Below are positions 37,039 through 48,215 of a stretch of DNA of 64,000 bases, piece after piece (positions within the stretch are counted from its first letter, which is position 1; the number at the start of each line of letters is the position of its first letter). The stretch is from Protopterus annectens (Eukaryota > Chordata > Ceratodontiformes > Protopteridae): assembly GCF_019279795.1 (NCBI RefSeq), contig NC_056737.1:1192002965-1192066964 (forward strand), given 5' to 3'. The translations under genes and the position numbers were made by a program. The notes beneath the pieces were generated by a model, which was not told where the DNA came from, did no database searches, and worked only from the letters and a program-made list of their open reading frames with translations.

Positions 37039-40000
37039 ATAAGCATAGATCACACTGCTGACAAGGTGACACATTGCAGTTATGAGACACACCAGTATTT
37101 AGTACACACTAGGCTTACTCCACAGGTTTTATAAACATAGATCACACTGCTGACAAGATGACACATTGCAGTTATGAATCACACACCAGTATATAGTACA
37201 CACTAGGCTTACTCCACAGGTTTTATAGACATAGATCACACTGCTGACAAGATGACACATTGCAGTTATGAATCACACACCAGTATTTAGTACACACTAA
37301 GCTTACTCCACAGGTTTTATAAACATAGATCACACTGCTGACAAGATGACACATTGCAGTTATGAATCACACACCAGTATTTAGTACACACTAAGCTTAC
37401 TCCACAGGTTTTATAAACATAGATCACACTGCTGACAAGATGACACATTGCAGTTATGAATCACACAGCAGTATTTAGTACACACTAAGCTTACTCCACA
37501 GGTTTTATAGACATAGATCACACTGCTGACAAGGTGACACATTGCAGTTATGAATCACACACCAGTATATAGTACACACTAAGCTTACTCCACAGGTTTT
37601 ATAAACATAGATCACACTGCTGACAAGATGACACATTGCAGTTATGAGACACACCAGTATTTAGTACACACTAGGCTTACTCCACAGGTTTTATAAACAT
37701 AGATCACACTGCTGACAAGATGACACATTGCAGTTAAGAATCACACACCAGTATATAGTACACACTAAGCTTACTCCACAGGTTTTATAGACATAGATCA
37801 CACTGCTGACAAGATGACACATTGCAGTTATGAATCACACACCAGTATTTAGTACACACTAGGCTTACTCCACAGGTTTTATAGACATAGATCACACTGC
37901 TGACAAGATGACACAATGCAGTTATGAGACACACCAGTATTTAGTACACACTAGGCTTACTCCACAGGTTTTATAGACATAGATCACACTGCTGACAAGA
38001 TGACACATTGCAGTTATGAATCACACACCAGTATTTAGTACACACTAAGCTTACTCCACAGGTTTTATAAACATAGATCACACTGCTGACAAGATGACAC
38101 ATTGCAGTTATGAATCACACACCAGTATATAGTACACACTAAGCTTACTCCACAGGTTTTATAAACATAGATCACACTGCTGACAATATGACACATTGCA
38201 GTTATGAATCACACACCAGTATATAGTACACACTAAGCTTACTCCACAGGTTTTATAGACATAGATCACACTGCTGACAAGATGACACATTGCAGTTATG
38301 AATCACACACCAGTATTTAGTACACACTAGGCTTACTCCACAGGTTTTATAAACATAGATCACACTGCTGACAAGATGACACATTGCAGTTATGAATCAC
38401 ACACCAGTATATAGTACACACTAAGCTTACTCCACAGGTTTTATAAACATAGATCACACTGCTGACAAGATGACACATTGCAGTTATGAATCACACACCA
38501 GTATTTAGTACACACTAGGCTTAGTTCACAGGTTTTATAAACATAGATCACACTGCTGACAAGGTGACACATTGCAGTTATGAATCACACACCAGTATTT
38601 AGTACACACTAGGCTTACTCCACAGGTTTTATAAACATAGATCACACTGCTGACAAGATGACACATTGCAGTTATGAATCACACACCAGTATATAGTACA
38701 CACTAAGCTTACTCCACAGGTTTTATAAACATAGATCACACTGCTGACAAGATGACACATTGCAGTTATGAATCACACACCAGTATTTAGTACACACTAA
38801 GCTTACTCCACAGGTTTTATAGACATAGATCACACTGCTGACAAGATGACACATTGCAGTTATGAATCACACACCAGTATATAGTACACACTAGGCTTAC
38901 TCCACAGGTTTTATGAACATAGATCACACTGCTGACAAGATGACACATTGCAGTTATGAATCACACACCAGTATATAGTACACACTAAGCTTACTCCACA
39001 GGTTTTATAGACATAGATCACACTGCTGACAAGATGACACATTGCAGTTATGAATCACACACCAGTATATAGTACACACTAGGCTTACTCCACAGGTTTT
39101 ATAAACATAGATTACACTGCTGACAAGATGACACATTGCAGTTATGAATCACACACCGGTATATAGTACACACTAAGCTTACTCCACAGGTTTTATAAAC
39201 ATAGATCACACTGCTGACAAGATGACACATTGCAGTTATGAGACACACCAGTATTTAGTACACACTAGGCTTACTCCACAGGTTTTATAAACATAGATCA
39301 CACTGCTGACAAGATGACACATTGCAGTTATGAATCACACACCAGCATATAGTACACACTAGGCTTACTCCACAGGTTTTATAAACATAGATCACACTGC
39401 TGACAAGATGACACATTGCAGTTATGAATCACACACCAGTATATAGTACACACTAGGCTTACTCCACAGGTTTTATAGACATAGATCACACTGCTGACAA
39501 GATGACACATTGCAGTTATGAATCACACACCGGTATATAGTACACACTAAGCTTACTCCACAGGTTTTATAAACATAGATCACACTGCTGACAAGATGAC
39601 ACATTGCAGTTATGAGACACACCAGTATTTAGTACACACTAGGCTTACTCCACAGGTTTTATAAACATAGATCACACTGCTGACAAGATGACACATTGCA
39701 GTTATGAATCACACACCGGTATATAGTACACACTAAGCTTACTCCACAGGTTTTATAAACATAGATCACACTGCTGACAAGATGACACATTGCAGTTATG
39801 AATCACACACCAGTATTTAGTACACACTAAGCTTACTCCACAGGTTTTATAGACATAGATCACACTGCTGACAAGATGACACATTGCAGTTATGAATCAC
39901 ACACCAGTATATAGTACACACTAAGCTTACTCCACAGGTTTTATAAACATAGATCACACTGCTGACAAGATGACACATTGCAGTTATGAATCACACACCA

Positions 40001-40886
40001 GTATATAGTACACACTAAGCTTACTCCACAGGTTTTATAAACATAGATCACACTGCTGACAAGATGACACATTGCAGTTATGAATCACACACCAGTATAT
40101 AGTACACACTAGGCTTACCCCACAGGTTTTATAAACATAGATCACACTGCTGACAAGATGACACATTGCAGTTATGAATCACACACCAGTATATAGTACA
40201 CACTAGGCTTACTCCACAGGTTTTATAGACATAGATCACACTGCTGACAAGATGACACATTGCAGTTATGAATCACACACCAGTATTTAGTACACACTAG
40301 GCTTAGTTCACAGGTTTTATAAACATAGATCACACTGCTGACAAGATGACACATTGCAGTTATGAATCACACACCGGTATATAGTACACACTAAGCTTAC
40401 TCCACAGGTTTTATAAACATAGATCACACTGCTGACAAGATGACACATTGCAGTTATGAATCACACACCAGTATTTAGTACACACTAGGCTTACTCCACA
40501 GGTTTTATAAACATAGATCACACTGCTGACAAGATGACACATTGCAGTTATGAATCACACACCAGCATATAGTACACACTAAGCTTACTCCACAGGTTTT
40601 ATAGACATAGATCACACTGCTGACAAGGTGACACATTGCAGTTATGAATCACACACCAGTATTTAGTACACACTAGGCTTAGTTCACAGGCAAGGATCGC
40701 ACTACTGGTAAGAAATCACACTGCGGTTATAAAACACACACTGTTGTGTAATGCACACTAGGCTTATGCCGCAGGCATGGACATAGTGTGATTTATAAAC
40801 ATGGGTCATGCTACTGACAAGAAGACAGTTATAAATGACACAATACTGTGTCTGCACAATAGGCTTATACCACAAGTGGGGAAGTA

Positions 40887-40999
40887 ACAAGATTTATAAA
40901 CACTGATCACACTATTGACAAGAAGACACAATGAAGTTATGAATCACACAATAATGCGGTCCACAGGCATGGACATAATGTGATTTGTAAGCACTAATG
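40887..40999. repeat. Left copy of a ~113-bp direct repeat flanking PLE-2
   Basis: It matches 55693-55805 at roughly nine in ten positions (acaagatttataaacactga ... taagcactaatg). It ends about 10 bp before the left pseudo-LTR, while the right copy begins exactly after the right pseudo-LTR. It is a diverged satellite-type monomer, or a long target duplication. Confidence 0.75.
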
Positions 41000-41009
41000 A
41001 CAATCCTGG

Positions 41010-41250
41010 AAGGAATTTTATGTGATTCTATTGGATGTGGTTTAATATAAAAGGTAAGCTATTTGTATGGTTTATGTGTCTGATGAAGTAATGATTGACA
41101 TTATGAAAGCACTTACACCAAATAAAGATTTTTGTTTGTTCTGAAAAGGATCATTTATTGCCTCAGCTTTGGGACTTTACTTAGATTTACTTGAAGTTAC
41201 TTACAGCACTTCTCTCTGAGGGATTATTGGGTTTCATTTGTTTTTACAAG
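41010..41250 (+). repeat. PLE-2 left pseudo-LTR
   Basis: From aaggaattttatgtgattct to ggtttcatttgtttttacaag. It matches 55455-55692 with few differences and contains a hammerhead-like core (41080-41108). ORF1 starts 11 bp after its end. Confidence 0.88.
41071..41125 (+). ncRNA. Hammerhead-ribozyme-like motif, PLE-2 left pseudo-LTR
   Basis: Core CTGATGA at 41080-41086 and GAAA at 41105-41108 flank a possible stem II (TAATG / CATTA). Stem I could form from GTGT before the core and ACAC after the predicted cleavage point (about 41113/41114). Stem III would be minimal (AG-CA-CT), as reported for PLE hammerheads, which often need dimers. Extra bases (AG) after CTGATGA depart from the consensus, so activity is uncertain. 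Confidence 0.5.
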
Positions 41251-41260
41251 TTCTTGTGCT

Positions 41261-42313
41261 ATGATTATGGCTGAGGGCAATATGAGAAACGTTGGAGCAC
41301 CAATACAGAGTTCTGTAGTACAGACTGTTAATAAGAGACTGTGTGAATCTTTAACTGAACAGCTTAATGCACTACTTGTGGGTGAACTGCCTGAAGCTTC
41401 TGAGATCCTGCTACAAGATAAGGATATAGATATGAAGGTATGTGATCTGAAAAGGAGCCTTGAAAATGACTTGTTTAAGTACAAAAGGCTCCAATATCAA
41501 CAATACCATTTTGAGGCATGTTTACAGAAATTTGTTATCCCTACAGGGCTCAAAATTCTGAATATGCCTACATATGGTAACACCTATCCATTGCTTTTAG
41601 TCGAATGGCAAAAGATTAATTTAGCAACGAGTAGGTAGTATATTCAACTTTTGATTGACTTTTTCCAGCCAATTGAGAAGGAACTGAATGATGGTACCAT
41701 CCGACAACAATTAGAGATTGAATGCCTGTTGGGGAATGAACGTGCTAATGTATACCTGAGTGAACTTATTAATAAAGTGACTGTGTATGAAAATAAGCTT
41801 TTGCTGCAAAAAAAGAAAAAACTAGTGAGAGACATTCATGATTTCTCCCATCAAAATGTATTCACTTGGCCCAGGAAACGTACTGGACAGATTAACCAGG
41901 ACACCAATCAGCGAGTGGTATCTGTGAGTTCCTCCAATCAGAGAACTGTCATCGAGGAAACAGCTAATCAAGTGTCGGCAAGTGTTTCTAAACCCACGGA
42001 ACAACCTTCATCCATATACTCCACTCCATTGGTCCAACTATCTCAAGTGGAAGGTTTGAGCTCTGCCTCTACAACTGTTGAGGAAGAACCAGTTGTGAGA
42101 CACAAGATCTTGTCTGGACAGCAGGAATCACACGAGCAGTTTTTTTCTATGTTTCCACTGCCATTTTGGACTGTGAGCAAGAGATCGGTCGAGGCAGGGA
42201 CCCAGCAAGGTGGACACAAGAGGAAGGATCCACCAGTGTCTTTCCAAATGAGATCACTGAAAAAATGTGGGGCTACGGCGAACAGAACAAGTGTGGAATA
42301 TTTTGAATTATGA
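41261..42313 (+). pseudogene. PLE-2 ORF1 (coiled-coil-type protein), interrupted
   Basis: The ATG at 41261 opens 125 codons to TAG (41636-41638). The same frame then continues to 42313 (EKELNDGTIRQQLEIE..., LLLQKKKKLVRDIHDF, a Ser/Thr/Gln-rich stretch and a basic end HKRKDPPV). The block FVIPTGLKILNMP corresponds to IVPKGLRVCKYP in PLE-5 ORF1, which identifies the family relationship. The exact role of PLE ORF1 proteins is not established. One nonsense codon is seen. Confidence 0.7.
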
Positions 42314-42421
42314 GTTTACGGCAGCTGAGACTCATCTGCTCTCAAAAGTTCTGAGTTACATACCTGTAGTAAAGGCAGATTTAATGATGTCTTGTTACAA
42401 TTACATTTGTTTGCATGAACA

Positions 42422-43060
42422 GTGACATTAAAAATTTATATAAATGTGAAAATGGCAGTGATATGTTTTTATGTAAAAAAAATGAGTGTATTTATACCGA
42501 GTATGCCCACAAATGTGGAAATATTCTTGCAGGCTTGTGAAAAAGATCTTTATGACAGTTTTTGTGGTAGTAATGCCTTGAAACATGGAAATTTAACAAA
42601 AGTGGAGTATTTAGCTATTAAAAGCCTACAAAATAATCAGGACATAATTATTCGACCGTCAGATAAAGTTAGGCCTGCGGTTATATTGGATGCAATGTAT
42701 TATTATAATGAAATAAGAAATATGCTTTCTGATGTGTTTATAAACTTGTTACATTGGATGTTAGTCATAAAATGAAAAGCAATGTCCAATCAACTTTGTA
42801 TGAAAGTCTGTGTTTAGGTCTCCTAACCAAGGAAATATTTGATTATTTTAGTGTAGAAAATCCCTTAATTCCACAAATGCATGGTCTCCCTAAAATACAC
42901 AAGGATCCCCTAAAGCCTAAGTTTAGACCGATAAGAGCAGGTTGGCTCACTGAGCTGATTTCTATTTACCTTGATAAGGAACTGAAGAGAGTTCTACAGG
43001 AAAATCATGTAGTCCTAAGGGACACTGAACATTTTCTGACTGATCTGTATAAAGTCATGG
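42422..43060 (+). pseudogene. PLE-2 reverse transcriptase, front half
   Basis: The 42422-42775 frame has an RPSDKVRPAVILD segment, a damaged form of the KPDKGGGVVIMD (DKG) motif of Penelope RTs. After a frameshift near 42770 the next frame has HGLPKIHKDPLKPKFRPI, the GxPKxHK block. Coding similarity ends at about 43060 (FLTDLYKV), where the CR1-like insertion begins. The RT continues at 51165. Confidence 0.8.
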
Positions 43061-43067
43061 CAGAACA

Positions 43068-43540
43068 TTGCTGGAACATGTGTTCTGAGAGAGTGCCTTC
43101 CAGTCTATCTGCAAATATACAGAGCTGAGTATATTTTTTGGGTTTTAAAGTTTGTACTGTTAGTTGTTGCTTAGATCTCTGTTGAAACTGTCCCCCACCC
43201 CATTTTCTGCCATGTCTTCAGTTGATATAACTGCTTTTTACAGCTTGTGTGTTATCTAACTCAAGGGTCACTTAATTTGACCTGTTAGTAACAGCCTGCA
43301 TTTAATTGCTGGAACCTGTGTTCTGAGAGACTGCCTTTCAGACTATCTGCAAATATACAGAGCTGAGTATATATATTTTTGGTTATAGAGTTTGATAATT
43401 GTTGCTTAGATCTCTGTTGAAACTGTTGTCTCACTGTTCTGAGAGACTGATCTACAAATATATAGAGCTGAGTATATATTTTTTTGGTTTTAAAGTTTGC
43501 ACTGTTAATTGTTGCTTAGATCTCTGTTGAAACTGTTTTG
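43068..43540 (+). repeat. Three repeated units in the 5' part of CR1-d
   Basis: Units near 43068-43190, 43307-43425 and 43437-43535 share ctgagaga, atctgcaaatatacagagct, gagtatat and ttgttgcttagatctctgtt. Repeated 5'UTR units often carry LINE promoters, but no promoter motif is proven here. Confidence 0.7.
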
Positions 43541-44330
43541 TCACACCCACCCTCCCTATTTTTGGTTTGTAGTTTAAATTTGGTGGCTTTTGCAGTTGCC
43601 CACCCCACTGTAGATCATCTGGGACACTCTCCCAGTCCCATCTCTTTACCACATTCAACCTAATAAACTCTTTCTGCACTTGCTTTTAGTCCTTTTTAAT
43701 TTAATTACATTTTTTAAACTGTGTTTGGTCTAACTACATACTCAAGTGTGCTAGATTGCACTGCAGGTGAATTGTTTTTTACTACTGTCTTTGCTACTTT
43801 TCTGTAAAAAAAAAAAAAAAAAAAAAAGCCTGTTTTCTACCTTTCCTGTAACTAGAGTTTCAGATACAGATTTTCTGTATCCAGGACTGTATGTAAACTT
43901 CTGAGCCCCCCCAAGCCTTTCTGTGTTGGAGGGAAGTTTTTTAGCTTATCAGTGGGAGTGGTAAGCACTAGGTAACCTGTGTACCACATAAGGAGTGATT
44001 CTGGCCCAGAAATTGTAGTTATTGGCTGTTTGAGCAATCTCTTCCATCTCTGTCAACTTTCTGATTTGAAAGCCTGCATTTGCACTTGCTTCGGTCCTGT
44101 AACTCATCTAGTACAGATACAGATTCTTAGTTTTAGCACTTAAATTTGTGTATTCATGCTCAGCACTTGTTCAGAACTTGTAAGCACTAAATAAGCTACA
44201 TATTACTATAGCACTCAGTCTTCCTGATTACCTAGAGGAAAACAGTTTTTGTACTTACTTTTCTCACTTGCTTAGAGAAAAACAGCTCTTGTACTCACTT
44301 TCCTCACTTATCTAGAGGAAAACAGTTTTT
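43541..44330 (+). other. Remainder of the CR1-d 5' region, non-coding
   Basis: It contains an A homopolymer (about 43806-43828) and three ~45-bp units of ctagaggaaaacagtttttg type at 44231-44330. No exon or RNA gene seen. Confidence 0.5.
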
Positions 44331-44449
44331 TATTCAGGCATGACCAAGGATCAGCTCCCAATGTTTTCTCCTGTCTATCTGATGACTCTGGGCATCTTGA
44401 GGCAATTTAGAAATTGCCTCATGTACACAGATAACCTCTTCTCCTATTT

Positions 44450-45286
44450 CCCAACACTGCAACCTGTGAGAGATGCACTTATCTAGCAAAACTGGAGGTA
44501 AAGGTCTCTCCAACCGAGACTGAACTTGACAGTCATGAGAAGAAGGTAAACATTTGCACCACACCACACTCATCAGATAGTCTCACTAAATCTACACCAC
44601 CAAAATCCATACATAGTAACACAAAAACATTCACGGAGGCTCTCAATAATAATCTTTCTAAGCAACAGAGACATCCAAAGCAGAAACGCAAGCAATCTCC
44701 ATACCCCAACACAACCCTAATGACACATAGCCCACAGACTCAGTGTGCCACTCAACCACAGCCAATAAGGCCAAGCAATGTACCCAACATACTAGTCATA
44801 GGTGACTCTATAGTCAGGCACACAGATGTCCCACTCACCAGGCTAAACAAGGAGAAGATTACTGTCAGCTGCCTGTCAGGTGCCAGGATCCACCACATAA
44901 CCCACACACTCAGGTCACTCCACAACAAGTACAAATATGACTCTGTTATTGTCCATGTTGGTGTGAATGACCTGAGACGTACCTCCCTGGACTACATGAA
45001 AAGAGAAATGGAAGAGCTCTCTGATCTTGTAGCCCAGGCAGTTATGACCCTAGCCCTGAGTAGAATTCTGCCATCACCCAGAATGTTACTGCAGTAGAAG
45101 GACAAAATGATTGACTTCAACAATTGGCTAAGCTTCTGGTGTCATTCTAAGGGGATCCAGTATCTGTCTGCTTGGGATGACATGGTAGACAAACCGCAAT
45201 GCTTTGCCACAGATGGCTTGCACATGTCAACCCTGGGATTTCGGATACTGGCTAAGGCTCTTGCTGCCCCTATAGTGCCTTTTTAA
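44450..45286 (+). pseudogene. CR1-d ORF1 with SGNH hydrolase (esterase-like) domain, one nonsense codon
   Basis: The open frame begins with CERCTYLAKLE (a CxxC, coiled-coil-like start), then a Lys/Pro/Thr-rich linker, then VIGDSIVRHTD (GDS block, nucleophile Ser), SCLSGARIHHI, VIVHVGVNDLRR (GVND block) and, after a TAG at 45095-45097 in place of a Tyr codon, the block CFATDGLHMSTLGFRILA with the DxxH pair. GDS, G, N and DxxH in order define an SGNH hydrolase fold, known from CR1/L2-type ORF1 proteins. The upstream start is not certain; an ATG lies at 44720. Confidence 0.8.
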
Positions 45287-45347
45287 GCAAGGTTTAAATA
45301 ACAAATTCACCACCATAACAGGAACAGGCAAGCAAAAACTGAGGGTA

Positions 45348-48129
45348 ATGCTACTCAATGCTAGAAGTCTAAATCTCAAAATGCACTAATTTGAGGCACT
45401 CCTTAAAATGGAGAACATCGATATCTGTTCAGTGACTGAGACCTGGTTCAAGGCTCCAGAGAGCACCCCTGCACTACCAGGCCATAACTCATACCACACT
45501 TTTCGGCCATGTAATCTGGACCGAAACCCCAAAGGCGGAGGTGTGTCCATATTCATTAAGGATATCCACACCTCCAGGCTAGTTGCTCAGCATAATGCAT
45601 CCGAGGTTATCCAAGTGCAACTATCTCTGGGTAAAACTGCAATCCAAATTGTAGCTTGCTACAGATCCCCCACCATGCCCCAGGATTCCCACTCTTCTTT
45701 TAATGATGTACTGGAAAATATTAGGGTTCAACCAAACACTCTAATAATGGGCGACTTTAGCTACTCCACCATTAACTGGGAAAATTACTCGTGTACCAAC
45801 TCCTTAGCTCAACACTTTCTGGAATTCATAAACTCCAATGTCCTGGATGAACTTATCCACACCCCCACCAGAGGCAACAATATCCTAGACCTACTCATTA
45901 CTAACATGAGTGACTGGTGTTCCATACCTGAAGTCAACTCCTCATTGGTCCGATCCGACCATAAGCTAATCACTCTTGATATCCACATCCCGCCCCCACC
46001 CCCCATTAAGGAAACCACAGTAAAAAATTTCTCCAAAGCCAACTTCATGCTCCTTAAGACAGAAGTGGTGAACTTCATGACACCTGTGCAGATGGACAAT
46101 ACAGTTACAACTGCTGAATCCTACACAAATGCACTCTAAAAGCACTTACATGAGTGCATAGATTGTGTTATCCCAAACAGAACCAAGACGCTATCCTCCA
46201 AAAAAAGGAAGCCAATCTGGTGGTCCCCTGCCATAAACAAACTATACAACAGAAGGAAGAAACTGTTGCAAAAGGGAATAAAATCCCATGAGTGAAGGAG
46301 CTCCCTGGTCAGCCTCAGTAAGAAGCTGAGATCCCTTATAAGATCCTCCAAATCTAGCTATGAAAACAAAATTGCCACTAATTTCAAGGACAAACACAAA
46401 GCATTCTATAGCTATGTCAAGAATCTCGATGGCAGCACCCAGATCTGCTCTGAGTTACAGCACAAAGGCACGAAAATTACAGAACCAACTGATATTGCCA
46501 ACATCCTGGCTGATAGGTTCAGTGCTAACTTTACCCCCCTCTCACCCTCTAAAGGACCTATATATATACAGGAAGAATGCAGAGTCCCTGTAATCACAAC
46601 TATGCAGGTAAAAGCTGCTCTCTCTAAAGCCAAAAACACAGCATCCATGGGACCAGACAACATCCCAGGCTGCGTTTTACATGAACTTCAGAACGAACTG
46701 GCTCCCCACTTAAGCACCATGTTCAATAATAGCCTCACATCAGGCTTTGTGCCCACTAAATGGTGCACAACAACTGTTATCCCACTCCACAAAGGGGGAG
46801 TCACCACTGATCCCAGGAACTATCGACCTATTAGCCTGACGAGCCTGGTCTGCAAGGCCATAAAATGTATCATCATGGAACTCATAAACAAAAACTCTGG
46901 ATCCCACCCAGTTTGGGTTTGTGAAAGGCAGATAATGCCTCCTGAACCTGATCAACTTCTTTGAGGCAGTCACCAAAGCCGTAGATGAGGGTAAGATGGT
47001 TCTCACAGCCAATCTTGACCTCGCCAAGGCTTTCAACACCATCCCCCATTCTGGAATTATAGCTAAACTCACTAAACTAGGTATAAATCCCTACATCACA
47101 AGATGGGTTGCCAACTGGCTCACTGACAGAACCCACACTCTAAAATTTGCAGACTCCAAATCTGACCTCAAAGCAGTGACAAATGGAGTACCACAGGGTT
47201 CCATCTTGGGACCTCTCCTGTTTGGTATCTACTTCTCTGAAGCACAGGCTAACACAGAAGGCCTCTGGCTAACGAAGTTCTCAGATGACTGCAAACTAGG
47301 AGCCATAGTCAAGTCCCCAAATGATGTGGACATCCTACAGAAGGGCCTCACTGAGACAGATGACTGGTGTCAGAGCCATGGCCTCAAGCTCAATGCCAAA
47401 AAGTGCAGTGTCATCCCCTTTGGTAAAAACTCTGTACCCATGAACTACCACATAGGCAGCAATCTACTAAACACCTCATGCGTGATAAGAGACCTTGGGA
47501 CCCAGGTGGACAGTAGTCTCTCCTTTGATAGTCACATCATCACAGTAGTCAGGAAGTCCTTCTATGTGGTACACCTCATCATAAAACGGTTCTCATCCAG
47601 GAAAAAAAGAGGTCATTGTTCCCCTCTACTCGATACTAATTAGACCCATTATAGAGTACAACACCCCTTTTGGAATGTACCTCACAAGACATCTGCAGCA
47701 TCTGGAAAGGCCACGGAAGTACCTGACAAAGAGGATTACTGGCCTCAAACAAATGCCATACACTGACCGCCTCAAAAACTCCAGCTTTACTCTGTAGCAT
47801 ATTGCCTACTCCGAGGTGATCTCTGCCTAACATATAAAGCTATGTCAAACCCAGAGCTGTTGGACATGCTACACCTAATGAAATCCCAATCCCTCCGAGC
47901 TACACGCTCTAGGGACTTAAACCTTGTCACCACAATAAACAGGATATGCTGGAGGGATAGATTCCTGTCCCAGAGACTTCCCATTCTCTGGAACAGGCTA
48001 CCCATCTATGTCAAGCAAAGTTCTTCATTAGCACTCTTCAAGAAAAATCTTGATGAATGGATGGGAAATAGGAAATACACCCCGGGGATCACTTCTGTGT
48101 CTCTGCTCAACAGTAGTACAGGAAAATAA
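45348..48129 (+). pseudogene. CR1-d ORF2 (APE endonuclease and RT), multiply broken
   Basis: The ATG at 45348 starts MLLNARSLNLKMH, then a TAA. The endonuclease continues at 45408-46139 with VTETWF, KGGGVSIFI, MGDFSYSTINWE (GDFS for GDFN) and VRSDHKLITLDIH. RT pieces: RNYRPISLTSLVCKAI (46602-46964), then 46996-47643 with LDLAKAFNTIPHSG, GVPQGSILGPLLF and FSDDCKL (FADD expected). Tail 47842-48129 (CWRDRFLSQRLPILWN). Protein-level similarity to CR1-a runs end to end. Confidence 0.87.
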
Positions 48130-48215
48130 CTTTCTTGGGTGGCGTAAGCCAGGGAACCTTGTTGGCTGGGCTTACTTAGGCCCTTGGGCGGATAGCCTAG
48201 TACCTACCTATGAGC

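Larger units (their letters stand above)
32575..41000. repeat. 94-bp satellite array, about 85 well-conserved monomers plus diverged edges
   Basis: The consensus monomer starts a(a/g)gcttactccacaggtttt, continues through cacactgctgacaagatgac, then gaatcacacaccagtatata, and is 94 bp. A 92-bp variant has gagacacacc instead of gaatcacacacc. The aagctt/aggctt dimorphism means about half of the monomers carry a HindIII site. Edge copies are strongly diverged (32575-32700 and about 40700-41000), as expected where unequal exchange is least efficient. Rare variants (ggcaaggatcgcactactgg at about 35044, 35516, 36555 and 40687; attactgac at three sites) mark copied blocks. Confidence 0.98.
43068..48215 (+). 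mobile_element. CR1-like LINE (copy CR1-d), plus strand, inserted in PLE-2
   Basis: 5'UTR-like block with internal repeats (43068-44330), ORF1 with an SGNH/esterase-like domain (about 44450-45286), ORF2 with endonuclease and RT (45348-48129), and a 3'UTR ending near 48212 (gcctagtacctacctatga). The left limit is where PLE-2 RT similarity stops. It is the most complete CR1-like copy in the window. Confidence 0.83.

Noticed and set aside
32575..41000. CRISPR-like regular repeat array
   Set aside because: Repeats are contiguous 94-bp monomers with no unique spacers, in a eukaryotic context.
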